The notes beneath the pieces are model-generated. The model was not told the DNA's origin. It saw nothing but the letters and a program-made list of their open reading frames with translations, and made no database searches. The translations under genes were made by a program, and so were the position numbers. Shown piece after piece: positions 44,969 through 54,033 of a stretch of 64,000 nt of DNA. This DNA is from Palleronia salina (lineage in GTDB: Bacteria > Pseudomonadota > Alphaproteobacteria > Rhodobacterales > Rhodobacteraceae). Where the stretch lies: the NCBI RefSeq assembly GCF_900141995.1, contig NZ_FQZA01000002.1:379501-443500 (forward strand). Reading direction: 5' to 3'. The stretch's first letter is position 1. Every line of letters starts with the position of its first letter.

Positions 44969-45919
44969 TCAGGCGCAGGCCGGGCTGTCGCCCGTCCAGC
45001 GATGAATCGGGATGTGCGGCTGCGGCGCGAGCCGGGCGCGCGTGTCCAGCCACATCTGCCGCCACGTCGACCAATCCCCCAGGACCGCGTTCGGGTCCCT
45101 GGCCGAGCGGGCGACGAATTCGGGGAAATGCGACCGCCCCGTGGGCTGGCCGGTGACGTTGTAGCGGATGTCGAAGCTCCACCGGAACCGGTCCGAGCGG
45201 TTGTCGAGCGATGCGTGCGGCGTCAGCGGGTGGAAGATCACCGCGCCGCCGGCCTTCACCGGCAGGGGGATCGCCCTGGATTCGTCCAGGAAGCCGTCCG
45301 CGATGGCGGTCTGGCGCTTGGGGCAGTGCGGGTACATCTGCGGCCGGCCCGGCACGACCTGCAGGCAGCCGTTCTCGACGGTGGCATCCTCGACCGCGAT
45401 CCAGACGGTGACCATCCGCGTGTCGTCGCCGTCCTCGTGCGCGACGGCGCGGTCCTGGTGCCAGTCGGTCTGCATCAGGTGGGCGCGCGTCTCGGTCTCG
45501 CGGATATTCGGCGCGGGCGGCTTCAGGCGGACGTGCTGGATCGGGTTCGACGTGATCTCGGGGCCGATCAGGTCCTCGACCAGGTCCAGAAGCCGCGGGT
45601 CGGTCACCATGTCGAAGACCGCGGGCCCGATATGGAAGGGCGTGTCGGCATGGATCTTGTCGCCGGGCAGCGAGATGTCCATCGGCTGAAACCAGTCGCA
45701 GCCGGCGTGGTACGAGGTCAGCAGCTTCTGCCAGAAATCGGCGCCGTTGGCGGGCGGCACCAGCCCCTGCGCGTGCCAGTCGTCGTAAAGACGGTCGAGC
45801 AGGTCGACATATTCGCGGCGCACGGCCTCGAGGGCGGCGGGCGACACTGCGTTCTCGACGACCAGGTAGCCGTCGGACTCGAATTTCGCGATCTGGGTGT
45901 CCGTGAGGTGGAGGGGCAT
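44969..45919 (-). CDS. Phytanoyl-CoA dioxygenase (PhyH)-family Fe(II)/2-oxoglutarate oxygenase 1
   Basis: A 316-residue cupin-type dioxygenase. The iron triad is intact, His154 and Asp156 in TDWHQDRA and His235 in PHASLDNRS, with Arg244 or Arg246 placed to bind 2-oxoglutarate. AAGGAG precedes the ATG at 45919, excluding the in-frame ATG at 45988. It is the fourth gene of the dctPQM operon, 70 bases behind dctM. Family members hydroxylate small acids, ectoine or halogenate; substrate here is unknown but should be linked to what the TRAP transporter imports. Confidence 0.86.
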   Translation of the reverse strand: MPLHLTDTQIAKFESDGYLVVENAVSPAALEAVRREYVDLLDRLYDDWHAQGLVPPANGADFWQKLLTSYHAGCDWFQPMDISLPGDKIHADTPFHIGPAVFDMVTDPRLLDLVEDLIGPEITSNPIQHVRLKPPAPNIRETETRAHLMQTDWHQDRAVAHEDGDDTRMVTVWIAVEDATVENGCLQVVPGRPQMYPHCPKRQTAIADGFLDESRAIPLPVKAGGAVIFHPLTPHASLDNRSDRFRWSFDIRYNVTGQPTGRSHFPEFVARSARDPNAVLGDWSTWRQMWLDTRARLAPQPHIPIHRWTGDSPACA

Positions 45920-45989
45920 GGCCTCGCTCCTTGAAATGGGGAAATGGAAGCGTGCGCCGCCCCGGGGACCGGGACGGCGCGCGGTCACG

Positions 45990-47585
45990 TCAGAGGAATA
46001 GCGTGACGATGGGCGGATACATCAGCAGGACCGACAGCGCGCAAAGCTGCAGCGCGATGAAGGGCAGGAACCCCTTGAAGATGTCGGTCAGCTCGATCCC
46101 CGGAGGGGCCACCGATTTCAGGTAGAACGCGGCCGGCCCGAAGGGCGGCGACAGGAAACTGACCTGCATGTTCATACAGAACACCACGCCGAACCAGATC
46201 GGGATGTAGCGCGCATCGATGCTGGCGAAGAAGCCGATCTCTTCGGCGGGCAGTTGCGTCACGATGGGCAGGAACACCGGCATGATCAGCAGCACGATCC
46301 CGATCCAGTCCATGAACATCCCCATGATGAGGAAGATGAACATCATGATCAGGATGATCCCCATGGTGGGCAGGTCGGCCCCGGTGATCAGGTTCGCCAC
46401 GTAGGTCGGTCCGCCGGCCAGCGTGTAGGCGGCCGCCAGCGCCGCGGCGCCGATGGTGACCCAGATGATCGTGCCCGTGGACTTCAGCGTGCGCATCAGG
46501 CTGTCCCACACGATGATGAACGTCATCTCGCGCCGGAAGAGGCCGATCACGAAGACGGCGATCACGCCCATGCCCGCGGCCTCGGTGATGCCGGTGATGC
46601 CGCCGTAGATGCTGCCCAGCACCACGCCGATGACGACGATGGGCGCGACAAGGCCCTTGCCCATGTTCCATCCGCGCGACGTGCGTTCACGGCCCACCAC
46701 GAAGAAGATCGTGGCCAGCGCGATCGCGAAGGCGCCGATCAGGTAGGGGAAGTCGCTGACCATGCCCAGCAGGATCGGATCCTCGCCCTCGCGCGGGACG
46801 TTCGCCCCGGTGAGCGTGAAGAACAGCGCCCGGATGATCAGCACGCCCACGACCCAGCACGCCATCCGCGCGAGGAAGCCCAGGAACATCAGGGCCTTCT
46901 CGCTGCCCTCGGGGGCGTCGGGATCGGCTTCGGGCAGGGGCGCCATCGACGGCGTGATGCGGGTGCGCACGACGATGTAGATGATGAAGAACGACGCCAG
47001 CATGAAGCCCGGCAGGAAGGACGCGGTGAACAGCGCCTTGATCGAGGTCTCCGTCACCAGCCCGTAGAAGATCAGCACGATCGAGGGCGGGATCATGGTG
47101 CCGAGGCTGCCGCTTGCGCAGATGGTGCCGATGGCGAGGTTCTGGTTGTAGCCCAGCCGCAGCATCTGCGGCAGCGCGATCAGGCCCAGCAGCACGACTT
47201 CGCCGCCGATGATGCCCGACATGGCGGCCATGATGACGGCCATGATCGAGGTCACGATGGCGATGCCGCCCCGGGTCCGCGCCAGCCACACGTTCAGGGA
47301 CGAATACATGTCGCGCGCGATGCCGCATCGTTCCAGTAGTGCCGCCATGAAGATGAAGAGCGGGATCGAGATGAGGACGTAGTTCGTCATCTGCCGGTAC
47401 ACGGCCTGCGCCAGCACCGACAGGGGCCCGCGGCCGAAGGTGTTGAACAGCAGGTCCACGTCGAACTTGAGGATCAGCGTGACCACCGCCAGGAAGGCCG
47501 AGGCGAAGCCCAGGGGCATCCCGATGGCCAGCAGCGCGAACATTGCCAGCAGGATGATCAGGCTGAGGGTTCCGATATCTACCAT
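45990..47585 (-). CDS. dctM: TRAP transporter large permease DctM
   Basis: A 531-residue membrane protein with 12 or more helices that couples Na+ entry to solute uptake. It is about 100 residues longer than the usual 430, with extra sequence around residues 205-300, seen in some TRAP subfamilies. Recognisable blocks are GMPLGFASAFLAVVTLI at the start and GGEVVLLGLIALPQMLRLGY. It is 7 bases behind dctQ. Confidence 0.9.
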   Translation of the reverse strand: MVDIGTLSLIILLAMFALLAIGMPLGFASAFLAVVTLILKFDVDLLFNTFGRGPLSVLAQAVYRQMTNYVLISIPLFIFMAALLERCGIARDMYSSLNVWLARTRGGIAIVTSIMAVIMAAMSGIIGGEVVLLGLIALPQMLRLGYNQNLAIGTICASGSLGTMIPPSIVLIFYGLVTETSIKALFTASFLPGFMLASFFIIYIVVRTRITPSMAPLPEADPDAPEGSEKALMFLGFLARMACWVVGVLIIRALFFTLTGANVPREGEDPILLGMVSDFPYLIGAFAIALATIFFVVGRERTSRGWNMGKGLVAPIVVIGVVLGSIYGGITGITEAAGMGVIAVFVIGLFRREMTFIIVWDSLMRTLKSTGTIIWVTIGAAALAAAYTLAGGPTYVANLITGADLPTMGIILIMMFIFLIMGMFMDWIGIVLLIMPVFLPIVTQLPAEEIGFFASIDARYIPIWFGVVFCMNMQVSFLSPPFGPAAFYLKSVAPPGIELTDIFKGFLPFIALQLCALSVLLMYPPIVTLFL

Positions 47586-47592
47586 TTTGGAC

Positions 47593-48396
47593 TCAATCGT
47601 TCAGGGTGCTGCGGATGTTCTCGATCTCGGTCTCGTCCACCGCATCGGGATTGGCGTAGGCGTCTTCCTTCGACCAGTCGGCGATCAGGTTCGACACGGC
47701 CTGCAGGGCCACCAGAACCATCGACAGCAGGAGGAAGGGCTTGATGATGCCGGGAATGGGCGGATCCCAGGCGGTGCCGAAGGTCTCCATCCGCATGAAA
47801 CGGGTCTCGGCGTCGTTGTAGCCGCCCCAGACCAGCGCGAAGACGAAGAAGCAGATCAGCAGGACCGACATGCTGTCGGACAGCTTGCGCATCCACCGCG
47901 GCATCCGGTCGTAGATCACCGGGATGCGGATGTGACAGCGCTGCTGCATGGCGTACTGACCCGACAGCAGGAACACGAAGGCCGCGATCCAGAGCGACAG
48001 CTCGTTCGCCCAGAGCGTCGGCGCCGAGAAGACGTAGCGCGACACCACCTCGTAGAACATCACCACGACGATCAGCGCGATCGAGATCATTGCGGCGCGG
48101 GACAGGACCAGCGACACGATGTCGAAGATGCCGTCGCGGGGCGGTTCGATGTCGCCCTTGAAATCGGACAGGTAGACCGACGCGAACAGGATCGCCCCGA
48201 AGACGCAGGCCAGCATCAGCTGGACCATCGGGCGTTCGGCCGGGCGGATCATCTCGTACATCGCGATGGCCTCGGGATCGAGGATGCGCATGGCGACGAA
48301 GTAGACATAGAGCAGCAGCGACGCGGCGATGAACGCGATCATGATGAGCTTGACCGGCCTGCGCAGGCTGCCGAGCCAGACGGATTTGCCTTCCAT
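47593..48396 (-). CDS. dctQ: TRAP transporter small permease DctQ
   Basis: A 267-residue, longer than average small TRAP subunit with about six hydrophobic helices rather than four; an N-terminal pair precedes the DctQ core (SRAAMISIALIVVVMFYEVV, then WANELSLWIAAFVFLLSGQ, the family hallmark). It lies between the dctP terminator and dctM. Together with the long DctM it indicates a distinct TRAP subfamily. Confidence 0.86.
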   Translation of the reverse strand: MEGKSVWLGSLRRPVKLIMIAFIAASLLLYVYFVAMRILDPEAIAMYEMIRPAERPMVQLMLACVFGAILFASVYLSDFKGDIEPPRDGIFDIVSLVLSRAAMISIALIVVVMFYEVVSRYVFSAPTLWANELSLWIAAFVFLLSGQYAMQQRCHIRIPVIYDRMPRWMRKLSDSMSVLLICFFVFALVWGGYNDAETRFMRMETFGTAWDPPIPGIIKPFLLLSMVLVALQAVSNLIADWSKEDAYANPDAVDETEIENIRSTLND

Positions 48397-48422
48397 GGGG
48401 GCCCCCAGTCGGATCGTAGGTT

Positions 48423-48456
48423 AAAAAAGGCGGACCCCTTGCGCGAAGGGGCCCGC
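48423..48456 (-). terminator. Intrinsic terminator/attenuator between dctP and dctQ
   Basis: On the minus strand an 11-bp stem, GCGGGCCCCTT / AAGGGGTCCGC with one G-U pair, is followed by CTTTTTT. It would let most transcripts end after the binding-protein gene and some continue into dctQM. Confidence 0.75.
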
Positions 48457-48484
48457 CGCGGACCTTTGCGGCCTTCGGCCGTCC

Positions 48485-49504
48485 TTATTCGCCCGAGATC
48501 AGGCCGAGGTCGGACAGGTAGGACTTGTGGCTTTCCAGAAGCGCGGCGGCCTCGGGCGAGCGGGTGCCCCAGTCGTCCCAGGCAACCTGAGCGGCGCGAC
48601 GGAACTCGGCGCGGTCCTCGGCCGACCAGTCATGCAGCGTGACGCCCTGCTCCTGCAGATCGGCGGCGGCTTCGGCGTTGGCCTTCTCGTTCGCCAGGGC
48701 GACCTGGAAGGACAGCTTCTGCCAAGCGGTGTCGATGATGCGGCGGTGCTGTTCGCTCAGACCTTCCCAGACGGCCTGGTTGCAGGCGAGGTGGTCCGAC
48801 GGCATCGAGTGGAAGCCGGGATAGGTCGCGTGGCTGACGATGTCGTAGAGACCGAGGCCCACGTTGTTGGCCAGGCCCGACGCGTCGGCGCCGTCGATGA
48901 TGCCGGTTTCCAGCGCGGTGAAGATCTCGGTGAAGTCCATCACGATGGGCGAGGCGCCCAGTTCTTCGAAGATCTCGGTTTCCATGCCCGGGGGCGACCG
49001 GAACTTCCAGCCTTCCAGGTCCGCGAAGCCGGCGATCGGCGTCGACGAGGACAGCGATTCCTGGCCGTAGATCGACCAGCCGATCAGCTGCATGCCCTGC
49101 GCGTTGTAAAGCTCCTGCGCGGCTTCGTAGCCGTCACCGTAATACAGCCAGCTGTACTGCTGCCACGGGGTGTCGTAGCCGCCCATGATGTCGCCGACGA
49201 ACTGGAACGCCGGGTTCTTGCCTGTCTGGTAGGCGCCGCCGGTGGCGTCGCAGTCCAGGATGCCGTTGATCGCCGCGTCGAAGGTTTCGACGGTGGCGAC
49301 GACCGAGGACGAGTAGAACATCTCGATGGAAATGTCGCCGCCCGACATGGTTTCGACGTCGTCGATCCACTGGGCCAGAAGCTGGCCGGTGGGGTGTTCG
49401 GTCGCGTAGTGGGTTTGGATCCGCAGGGTCACTTCCTGCGCCATGGCCTGGCTGGCAAGCAGAGCGCCAGCGGCAGCCGTGACCATCAAGGTCTTGGTCT
49501 TCAT
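48485..49504 (-). CDS. dctP: TRAP transporter solute-binding protein DctP
   Basis: A 339-residue periplasmic protein with a signal peptide of 22 residues (ending AMA-QE). The DctP core shows LRIQTHYATEHPTGQLLAQW, and the ligand-binding region KFRSPPGMETEIFEELGASP contains the Arg that grips a carboxylate. The length and motif order resemble the 2-oxoacid-binding TakP group. First gene of the operon, preceded by operator O2. Confidence 0.92.
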   Translation of the reverse strand: MKTKTLMVTAAAGALLASQAMAQEVTLRIQTHYATEHPTGQLLAQWIDDVETMSGGDISIEMFYSSSVVATVETFDAAINGILDCDATGGAYQTGKNPAFQFVGDIMGGYDTPWQQYSWLYYGDGYEAAQELYNAQGMQLIGWSIYGQESLSSSTPIAGFADLEGWKFRSPPGMETEIFEELGASPIVMDFTEIFTALETGIIDGADASGLANNVGLGLYDIVSHATYPGFHSMPSDHLACNQAVWEGLSEQHRRIIDTAWQKLSFQVALANEKANAEAAADLQEQGVTLHDWSAEDRAEFRRAAQVAWDDWGTRSPEAAALLESHKSYLSDLGLISGE

Positions 49505-49576
49505 TGATTTTCCCTCCCGAGCGGCTGTTGCGCCGCCTTTTTAGTATGAAACGTGGCTGACGCCGCGTCGCACGAA

Positions 49577-49590
49577 GATGGTATACCATC
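49577..49590. promoter_or_regulatory. GntR-type operator O2 before dctP
   Basis: Perfect 14-bp palindrome GATGGTATACCATC, 72 bases upstream of the dctP start. Its centre is 55 bp from that of O3. Confidence 0.75.
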
Positions 49591-49631
49591 GCTGGAAACG
49601 CTAGCGAATGGTCTGTCGACAATCAATGGTT

Positions 49632-49645
49632 TTTGGTATACCAAA
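49632..49645. promoter_or_regulatory. GntR-type operator O3 before the regulator gene
   Basis: Perfect 14-bp palindrome TTTGGTATACCAAA, 84 bases before the gntR start. It probably allows autoregulation. Confidence 0.75.
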
Positions 49646-49729
49646 TTTCGAAACCGTTATCGCTCCTGGTTTCGATGCGCGGCAGCCCCTGTCGCCGCGT
49701 TGCGAAACGGGGGCTTAGCAGGAAACCGA

Positions 49730-50380
49730 ATGTCCGAGCCGTCCTTGCCCGAACAGATCGCCAACGAGCTTCGGCGCGACATCCTGCGGGGCACCCTGGT
49801 GCCGGGCGCGCCGCTGAAGGAACGCGACCGGGCGCTGGAAATGGGTGTCAGCCGCACTCCCATGCGCGAGGCGATCCGAATCCTCAGCCAGGAGGGGCTG
49901 GTGGTCCTGCGTCCCGCGCGCAGCCCGCTGGTCGCCGACCCGCCCCTGTCGGACATCATGGACCACGTGATCGTGCTGCGCGCGCTGGAAGAGCTGTCGG
50001 GCGAACTGGCCTGCACCAACGCCACCGAAGAGGACCTGGACAAGCTGCGCGCGATCAACGCCAAGTTCGAGTCCGAATTCTATACCGCCGACCGTCTCGT
50101 GTCGTTCGAGACCGACATGTCGTTCCACATGGCCATCGCCCGCGCGTCGCATAACTACGCCCTGGCCGACACGCACAGGTCGTTCCTGGCGCGGCTGTGG
50201 CGGGCGCGGTTCCTGACCTCGACCCGCCGGCGTAACCGCCAGACGGTTCTGGAACAGCACGCCGCGCTTCTGGATGCGCTCTGCCGCCGGGACCGCGCGG
50301 CGCTGAAGACCGCGTTCGACGCGCACCTGGGACACCTGGCCGACGATATCCGCAAGGTCTTCGAAAAAGAGCAGACCTAG
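49730..50380 (+). CDS. GntR-family regulator, FadR/FCD subfamily
   Basis: A 216-residue transcription factor. Residues 8-68 are the GntR winged helix (IANELRRDILRGTLVPGAPL, then SRTPMREAIRILSQEGLV). Residues 75-205 form an all-helical FCD effector domain with FHMAIARASHN and EQHAALLDALCRRD, containing metal-binding Asp/His positions. CAGGAAA lies before the ATG at 49730. Flanked by two copies of the palindrome it probably binds; FCD regulators such as UxuR bind almost the same TTGGTATACCAA, and respond to sugar acids or 2-ketoacids. Confidence 0.9.
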   Translation: MSEPSLPEQIANELRRDILRGTLVPGAPLKERDRALEMGVSRTPMREAIRILSQEGLVVLRPARSPLVADPPLSDIMDHVIVLRALEELSGELACTNATEEDLDKLRAINAKFESEFYTADRLVSFETDMSFHMAIARASHNYALADTHRSFLARLWRARFLTSTRRRNRQTVLEQHAALLDALCRRDRAALKTAFDAHLGHLADDIRKVFEKEQT

Positions 50381-50449
50381 GCGCGACGGCCCCAACACCC
50401 GATCAACCGATTCAACAGGAAAGCCCCGAAAGGGCGGAAAGGACACGCG

Positions 50450-51295
50450 ATGAAGCTGCTGAGATTTGGACCCAAGGGCGCCGAGAAGCCCGGACTGCTG
50501 GACGACGACGGCCAGGTGCGCGACCTGTCGGGCAAGGTGGACGAGCTTGCCGGCGACGGCGTGTCGCTGGACGCGCTGGAGAAGATCCGCGGCATCGACC
50601 CGTCCAGCCTGCCCGTGGTGTCCGACCCCGGCCGGATTGGCAGCCCGCTGGCCTGGGTGCCGAACTTCTTCTGCATCGGCCTGAACTATTCCAAGCACGC
50701 CGCCGAGACCGGTGCCGACGAGCCGAGTGAGCCGATCCTGTTCAACAAGACCAGCTCGGCCCTGTCGGGTCCGAACGACCCGGTGATCCAGCCGCGCAAC
50801 TCGACCAAGCTGGACTGGGAAGTCGAGCTGGGCATCGTGATCGGCAAGCCCTGTCTCTACGTCTCGGAGGACGACGCGCTGGATTACGTGGCCGGTTACG
50901 CGACCATCAACGACGTGAGCGAGCGCGCCTTCCAGATCGAGCGTGGCGGCCAGTGGACCAAGGGCAAGTCCGCCCCGACCTTCGGCCCCGTCGGCCCCTA
51001 CCTGGTCACCGCCGACGAGGTGGGCGACCCGCAGAAGCTGGCCGTGTCGCTGAGCGTCAACGGCAAGGTCATGCAGGATTCGAACACCTCGGACATGATT
51101 TTCACCGTCCGCCAGATCGTCAGCTACATGAGCCAGTTCATGGAACTGCGCCCCGGTGACATCATCGCCACCGGCACGCCCGAGGGCGTGGGCATGGGCC
51201 TGAACCCCCAGGTATTCCTGAAGCCCGGCGACGTGATGGAAGTCACGATCGAGAAGCTGGGCGGCCAGCGCCAGGAAGTGGTCGCCGCCGACTGA
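50450..51295 (+). CDS. Fumarylacetoacetate hydrolase-family protein
   Basis: A 281-residue FAH-fold enzyme. The catalytic/metal block is IGLNYSKHAAETGA followed by LDWEVELGIVIGK with the Glu-x-Glu ligands, then ATINDVSERAFQ and ATGTPEGVGMG. This form is typical of 2,4-diketo-3-deoxy-aldonate hydrolases in oxidative deoxy-sugar pathways and of related acylpyruvases. It follows gntR on the same strand with its own terminator. Together with the SDR at 43333 it could cut an oxidised ketoacid into pyruvate and a hydroxy acid. Confidence 0.88.
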   Translation: MKLLRFGPKGAEKPGLLDDDGQVRDLSGKVDELAGDGVSLDALEKIRGIDPSSLPVVSDPGRIGSPLAWVPNFFCIGLNYSKHAAETGADEPSEPILFNKTSSALSGPNDPVIQPRNSTKLDWEVELGIVIGKPCLYVSEDDALDYVAGYATINDVSERAFQIERGGQWTKGKSAPTFGPVGPYLVTADEVGDPQKLAVSLSVNGKVMQDSNTSDMIFTVRQIVSYMSQFMELRPGDIIATGTPEGVGMGLNPQVFLKPGDVMEVTIEKLGGQRQEVVAAD

Positions 51296-51336
51296 AGACG
51301 CCCCCGGCCCTCGTGCCGGGATGCGCGCAACACCGG

Positions 51337-51367
51337 ATCGGCCCCCTTGCGGGGCCGATTTTCATTT
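51337..51367 (+). terminator. Intrinsic terminator after the FAH-family gene
   Basis: 9-bp stem ATCGGCCCC / GGGGCCGAT with loop CTTGC, followed by TTTCATTT. Confidence 0.85.
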
Positions 51368-51459
51368 CCGGAATTCAGCCGGGCGCTTCGATCATCGACC
51401 GATGCGCCGGATCGCCGCCGTCACCATCCACGCTTCTTCGGTGCGAATAGGCGCCCGGG

Positions 51460-52047
51460 TCAGCTCCGCTCGACGCAGCCCCGGGCTGACGTTTCGAGAT
51501 CGACCACGCTGCCGCCGCCGGACGCTTCGGCCAGGAAGCCGTCAACGGCGTCGCGCAGCGCGAGCCAGTCGGTGAACTCGCGCGGGCCGTCGCTCACGTC
51601 CACGTCCACGTTGTGCAACAGGACGTGCTGCACGATCTGGCGCTGGTAGTAGTCGTAGTTGTCGGACCGGATCGCCCCCGCGACCAGAAGCTCGCGATCC
51701 GGGGTGAAGCCCGTCCGCATCTTCATCTCGTCCAGGAAATCCTGCGCCTCGTCGCGCCCCTCCGGGAAGGCGGCCTTCAGGCTGACCGACAGCATCAGCG
51801 TCGGCACCGCCGCCAGGTCCTCGAGGCTGGTGGCGACCAGCAACTCGAAATTCTTGGGGTGGCGGCGTTCGTGGACCGGTGCGGCCAGGATCACCCGGTC
51901 GGTGGTATTCAGGCGCAGCGGCGCGGTCTGCTGGCTGGCGTCGAACAGGCCGACACTGCCCCCGGCGGCATGGACGCGCTCGGCCACCCGCTCGACGATG
52001 CGGCGGGTCTGCCCCTCGTAGCTTTCGAAGATGATGATGGTGCGCAT
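51460..52047 (-). CDS. Flavodoxin-domain protein, HemG-like
   Basis: A 195-residue protein with the flavodoxin_5 fold: FMN loop IIFESYEGQTRRIVERV at the N-terminus, VILAAPVHERRHPKNFELLV and LMLSVSLKAAFP, as in protoporphyrinogen oxidase HemG. The ATG at 52047 has GGAGGG five bases upstream. It stands 106 bp behind the split transketolase, so it may be a separate unit. A role in haem synthesis or as a redox partner is possible. Confidence 0.78.
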   Translation of the reverse strand: MRTIIIFESYEGQTRRIVERVAERVHAAGGSVGLFDASQQTAPLRLNTTDRVILAAPVHERRHPKNFELLVATSLEDLAAVPTLMLSVSLKAAFPEGRDEAQDFLDEMKMRTGFTPDRELLVAGAIRSDNYDYYQRQIVQHVLLHNVDVDVSDGPREFTDWLALRDAVDGFLAEASGGGSVVDLETSARGCVERS

Positions 52048-52153
52048 TCCGCCCTCCGCGACGTGTGCCGGGGGCATCCGCCGCCCCGGTCGTCCGTGTC
52101 TCTAGGACGGTGCCGGGGCGGCTTCCTTGCGCCAGATCAATTCAGGCGCGATG

Positions 52154-53191
52154 TCACAGCAGGCCTTTCACCCGCTTCACGACGGCATCGACCGACAGGC
52201 CGTACTGGTCGTGCAGGGTGGGCAGGGCGCCGGCATCGAGCCATTCGTCGGGCAGTGCGACCTGCGCGAAGGCGGGGCGCAGGCCGCGCCGCATGAGCGT
52301 GCCGGCCACGGCCTCGCCCAGCCCGCCGTTGATCGAATGGTTCTCGGCCGTGACGACCAGGCGTCCGGTCTTGCCGCAGGCCTCGGCGATGGTGTCCTCG
52401 TCCAGCGGCTTGATCGTCGGCACGTGCAGCACTCCGGCCTCGACCCCGTCCTTTTGCAGCCGCGCGGCGGCATCCAGGGCGCGCATGGTCATCAGCCCGG
52501 TCGAGACGAACAGCACGTCGCCCCCGTCGCGGATCATCTGCGCCTTGCCCAGCTTGAACCGGTAGCCGTATTCTCCCAGCACGTCCGGCACCTGCCCGCG
52601 CAGAAGGCGCATGTAGACGGGGCCGGGGTGATCGGCGATGGCGCGGGTGGCCTGGTCGATCTCGGTCGCGTCGCAGGGATCCAGGACCGTGAGGCCCGGC
52701 ATCCCGCGCATGATGGCGATATCCTCGGTCGACTGGTGCGACGGCCCATAGCCCGTGGTCAGGCCCGGCAGCGCGCAGCAGATCTTCACCGGCAGGTTGT
52801 CCTCGGCGATGGCCATGGCGATGAAGTCGTAGGCCCGCCGCGCCGCGAACACGGCATAGGTGGTGGCGAAGGGGGTGAAGCCTTCCTTGGCCAGCCCAGC
52901 GGCGGCCGAGATCAGCACCTGTTCGGCCATGCCCATCTGGTAGAACTTGTCCGGGTGCGCCTTGGCGAAGACGTGCAGGTCGGTGTATTTCGACAGGTCC
53001 GCCGACAGCCCGACGATGTCGTCGCGGGTCTGGGCGAGCTCGGCGAGGGCGTGACCGAACGGCGCGGGCTTGGTCGCCCGCCCCTCGGCATCCAGCGACG
53101 CGATCATGGCCGAGGTGCGCGCGCCCCCCTTGGGCGGTGCGCTGCGGGCGACGTTCTTGGGCGTGCGGCGGGAATTGGGACCGAGGCTCAT
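52154..53191 (-). CDS. Transketolase C-terminal subunit (split)
   Basis: A 345-residue subunit with the pyrimidine-binding and C-terminal domains of transketolase. The catalytic Glu is in YQMGMAEQVLISAAAGLA; the TPP-pyrimidine contact region is LTTGYGPSHQSTEDIAI. The N-terminal 35 residues are basic and disordered. The start at 53191 overlaps the partner subunit stop by ATGA, so the two chains should form one complex. Confidence 0.88.
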   Translation of the reverse strand: MSLGPNSRRTPKNVARSAPPKGGARTSAMIASLDAEGRATKPAPFGHALAELAQTRDDIVGLSADLSKYTDLHVFAKAHPDKFYQMGMAEQVLISAAAGLAKEGFTPFATTYAVFAARRAYDFIAMAIAEDNLPVKICCALPGLTTGYGPSHQSTEDIAIMRGMPGLTVLDPCDATEIDQATRAIADHPGPVYMRLLRGQVPDVLGEYGYRFKLGKAQMIRDGGDVLFVSTGLMTMRALDAAARLQKDGVEAGVLHVPTIKPLDEDTIAEACGKTGRLVVTAENHSINGGLGEAVAGTLMRRGLRPAFAQVALPDEWLDAGALPTLHDQYGLSVDAVVKRVKGLL

Positions 53192-54033
53192 GCGGGTTTT
53201 CCTTCGTCCAGAATGGCCAGGGCGCGGTCCCATTCATCCTCTTCCACGCGGACGAAATGGGTGATCTCGCGTTCCTCGAGGAACGGCACGCCCTTGCACA
53301 TGGTCGTGCGGCAGATGACGACGCGGGGTTGCGGGCCGGGGTGGTGGCGCGCGGCGTCCAGCGCGGCGACGACGGCGTCGATATCGTTGCCGTCGACCTC
53401 TTGCGCGAACCAGCCGAACGCCTCCCAGCGGGGCGCCTCGGGCATCTGCATCAGCGCGTCCGACGGTTTGCCGTCGGCCTGCTGGTCGTTCACGTCGACG
53501 ATGGCGATCAGGTTGTCGAGCTTCCACTGCGTGGCGCTCTGGACCGCTTCCCAGGTCGAGCCCTCGCCCAGTTCACCGTCGCTGAGCAGGTTGTAGACGA
53601 AGGCCGGGTTGTCCTTGCGCTTGAGCCCCAGCGCCATGCCCACGGCGATGCCGAGCCCGTGGCCCAGCGAGCCGCCCGTGATCTCCATCCCGGGAGTGTA
53701 GGACGCCATGCCCGACATGGGCAGGCGGCTGTCGTCGGTGCCGTAGGTCTCGAGCTCCTGCTCGGGCAGGATGCCGGCCTCGATCATCGCGGCATAGAGC
53801 GCGATGGCGTAGTGGCCGATGGACAGCAGGAAGCGGTCGCGCCCCTCCCATTCGGGGTCGTCGGGGCGATAGCTGAGCGCGTGGAAATAGCTGGCGGCCA
53901 GCACGTCGGCCACGCCGAGCGCCTGACCGATATAGCCCTGGCCCTGTACCTGCCCCATGCGCACCGCGTTGTGGCGGATGGCCCAGGCGCGGCGCGCGAG
54001 GCTCACGTTGGATCTGTGATGATCGGGTGTCAT
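53188..54033 (-). CDS. Transketolase N-terminal subunit (split)
   Basis: A 281-residue TPP-binding subunit. The diphosphate motif runs SDGELGEGSTWEAVQSATQW to VDVNDQQADG, with Ser for the first Gly of GDG. HYAIALYAAMIEAG and TGGSLGHGLGIAVGMALG are canonical. It starts inside the isomerase stop. With the C-terminal subunit it may transfer a two-carbon unit from a pathway ketose or ketoacid; standard pentose-phosphate duty is less likely in this island. Confidence 0.88.
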   Translation of the reverse strand: MTPDHHRSNVSLARRAWAIRHNAVRMGQVQGQGYIGQALGVADVLAASYFHALSYRPDDPEWEGRDRFLLSIGHYAIALYAAMIEAGILPEQELETYGTDDSRLPMSGMASYTPGMEITGGSLGHGLGIAVGMALGLKRKDNPAFVYNLLSDGELGEGSTWEAVQSATQWKLDNLIAIVDVNDQQADGKPSDALMQMPEAPRWEAFGWFAQEVDGNDIDAVVAALDAARHHPGPQPRVVICRTTMCKGVPFLEEREITHFVRVEEDEWDRALAILDEGKPA

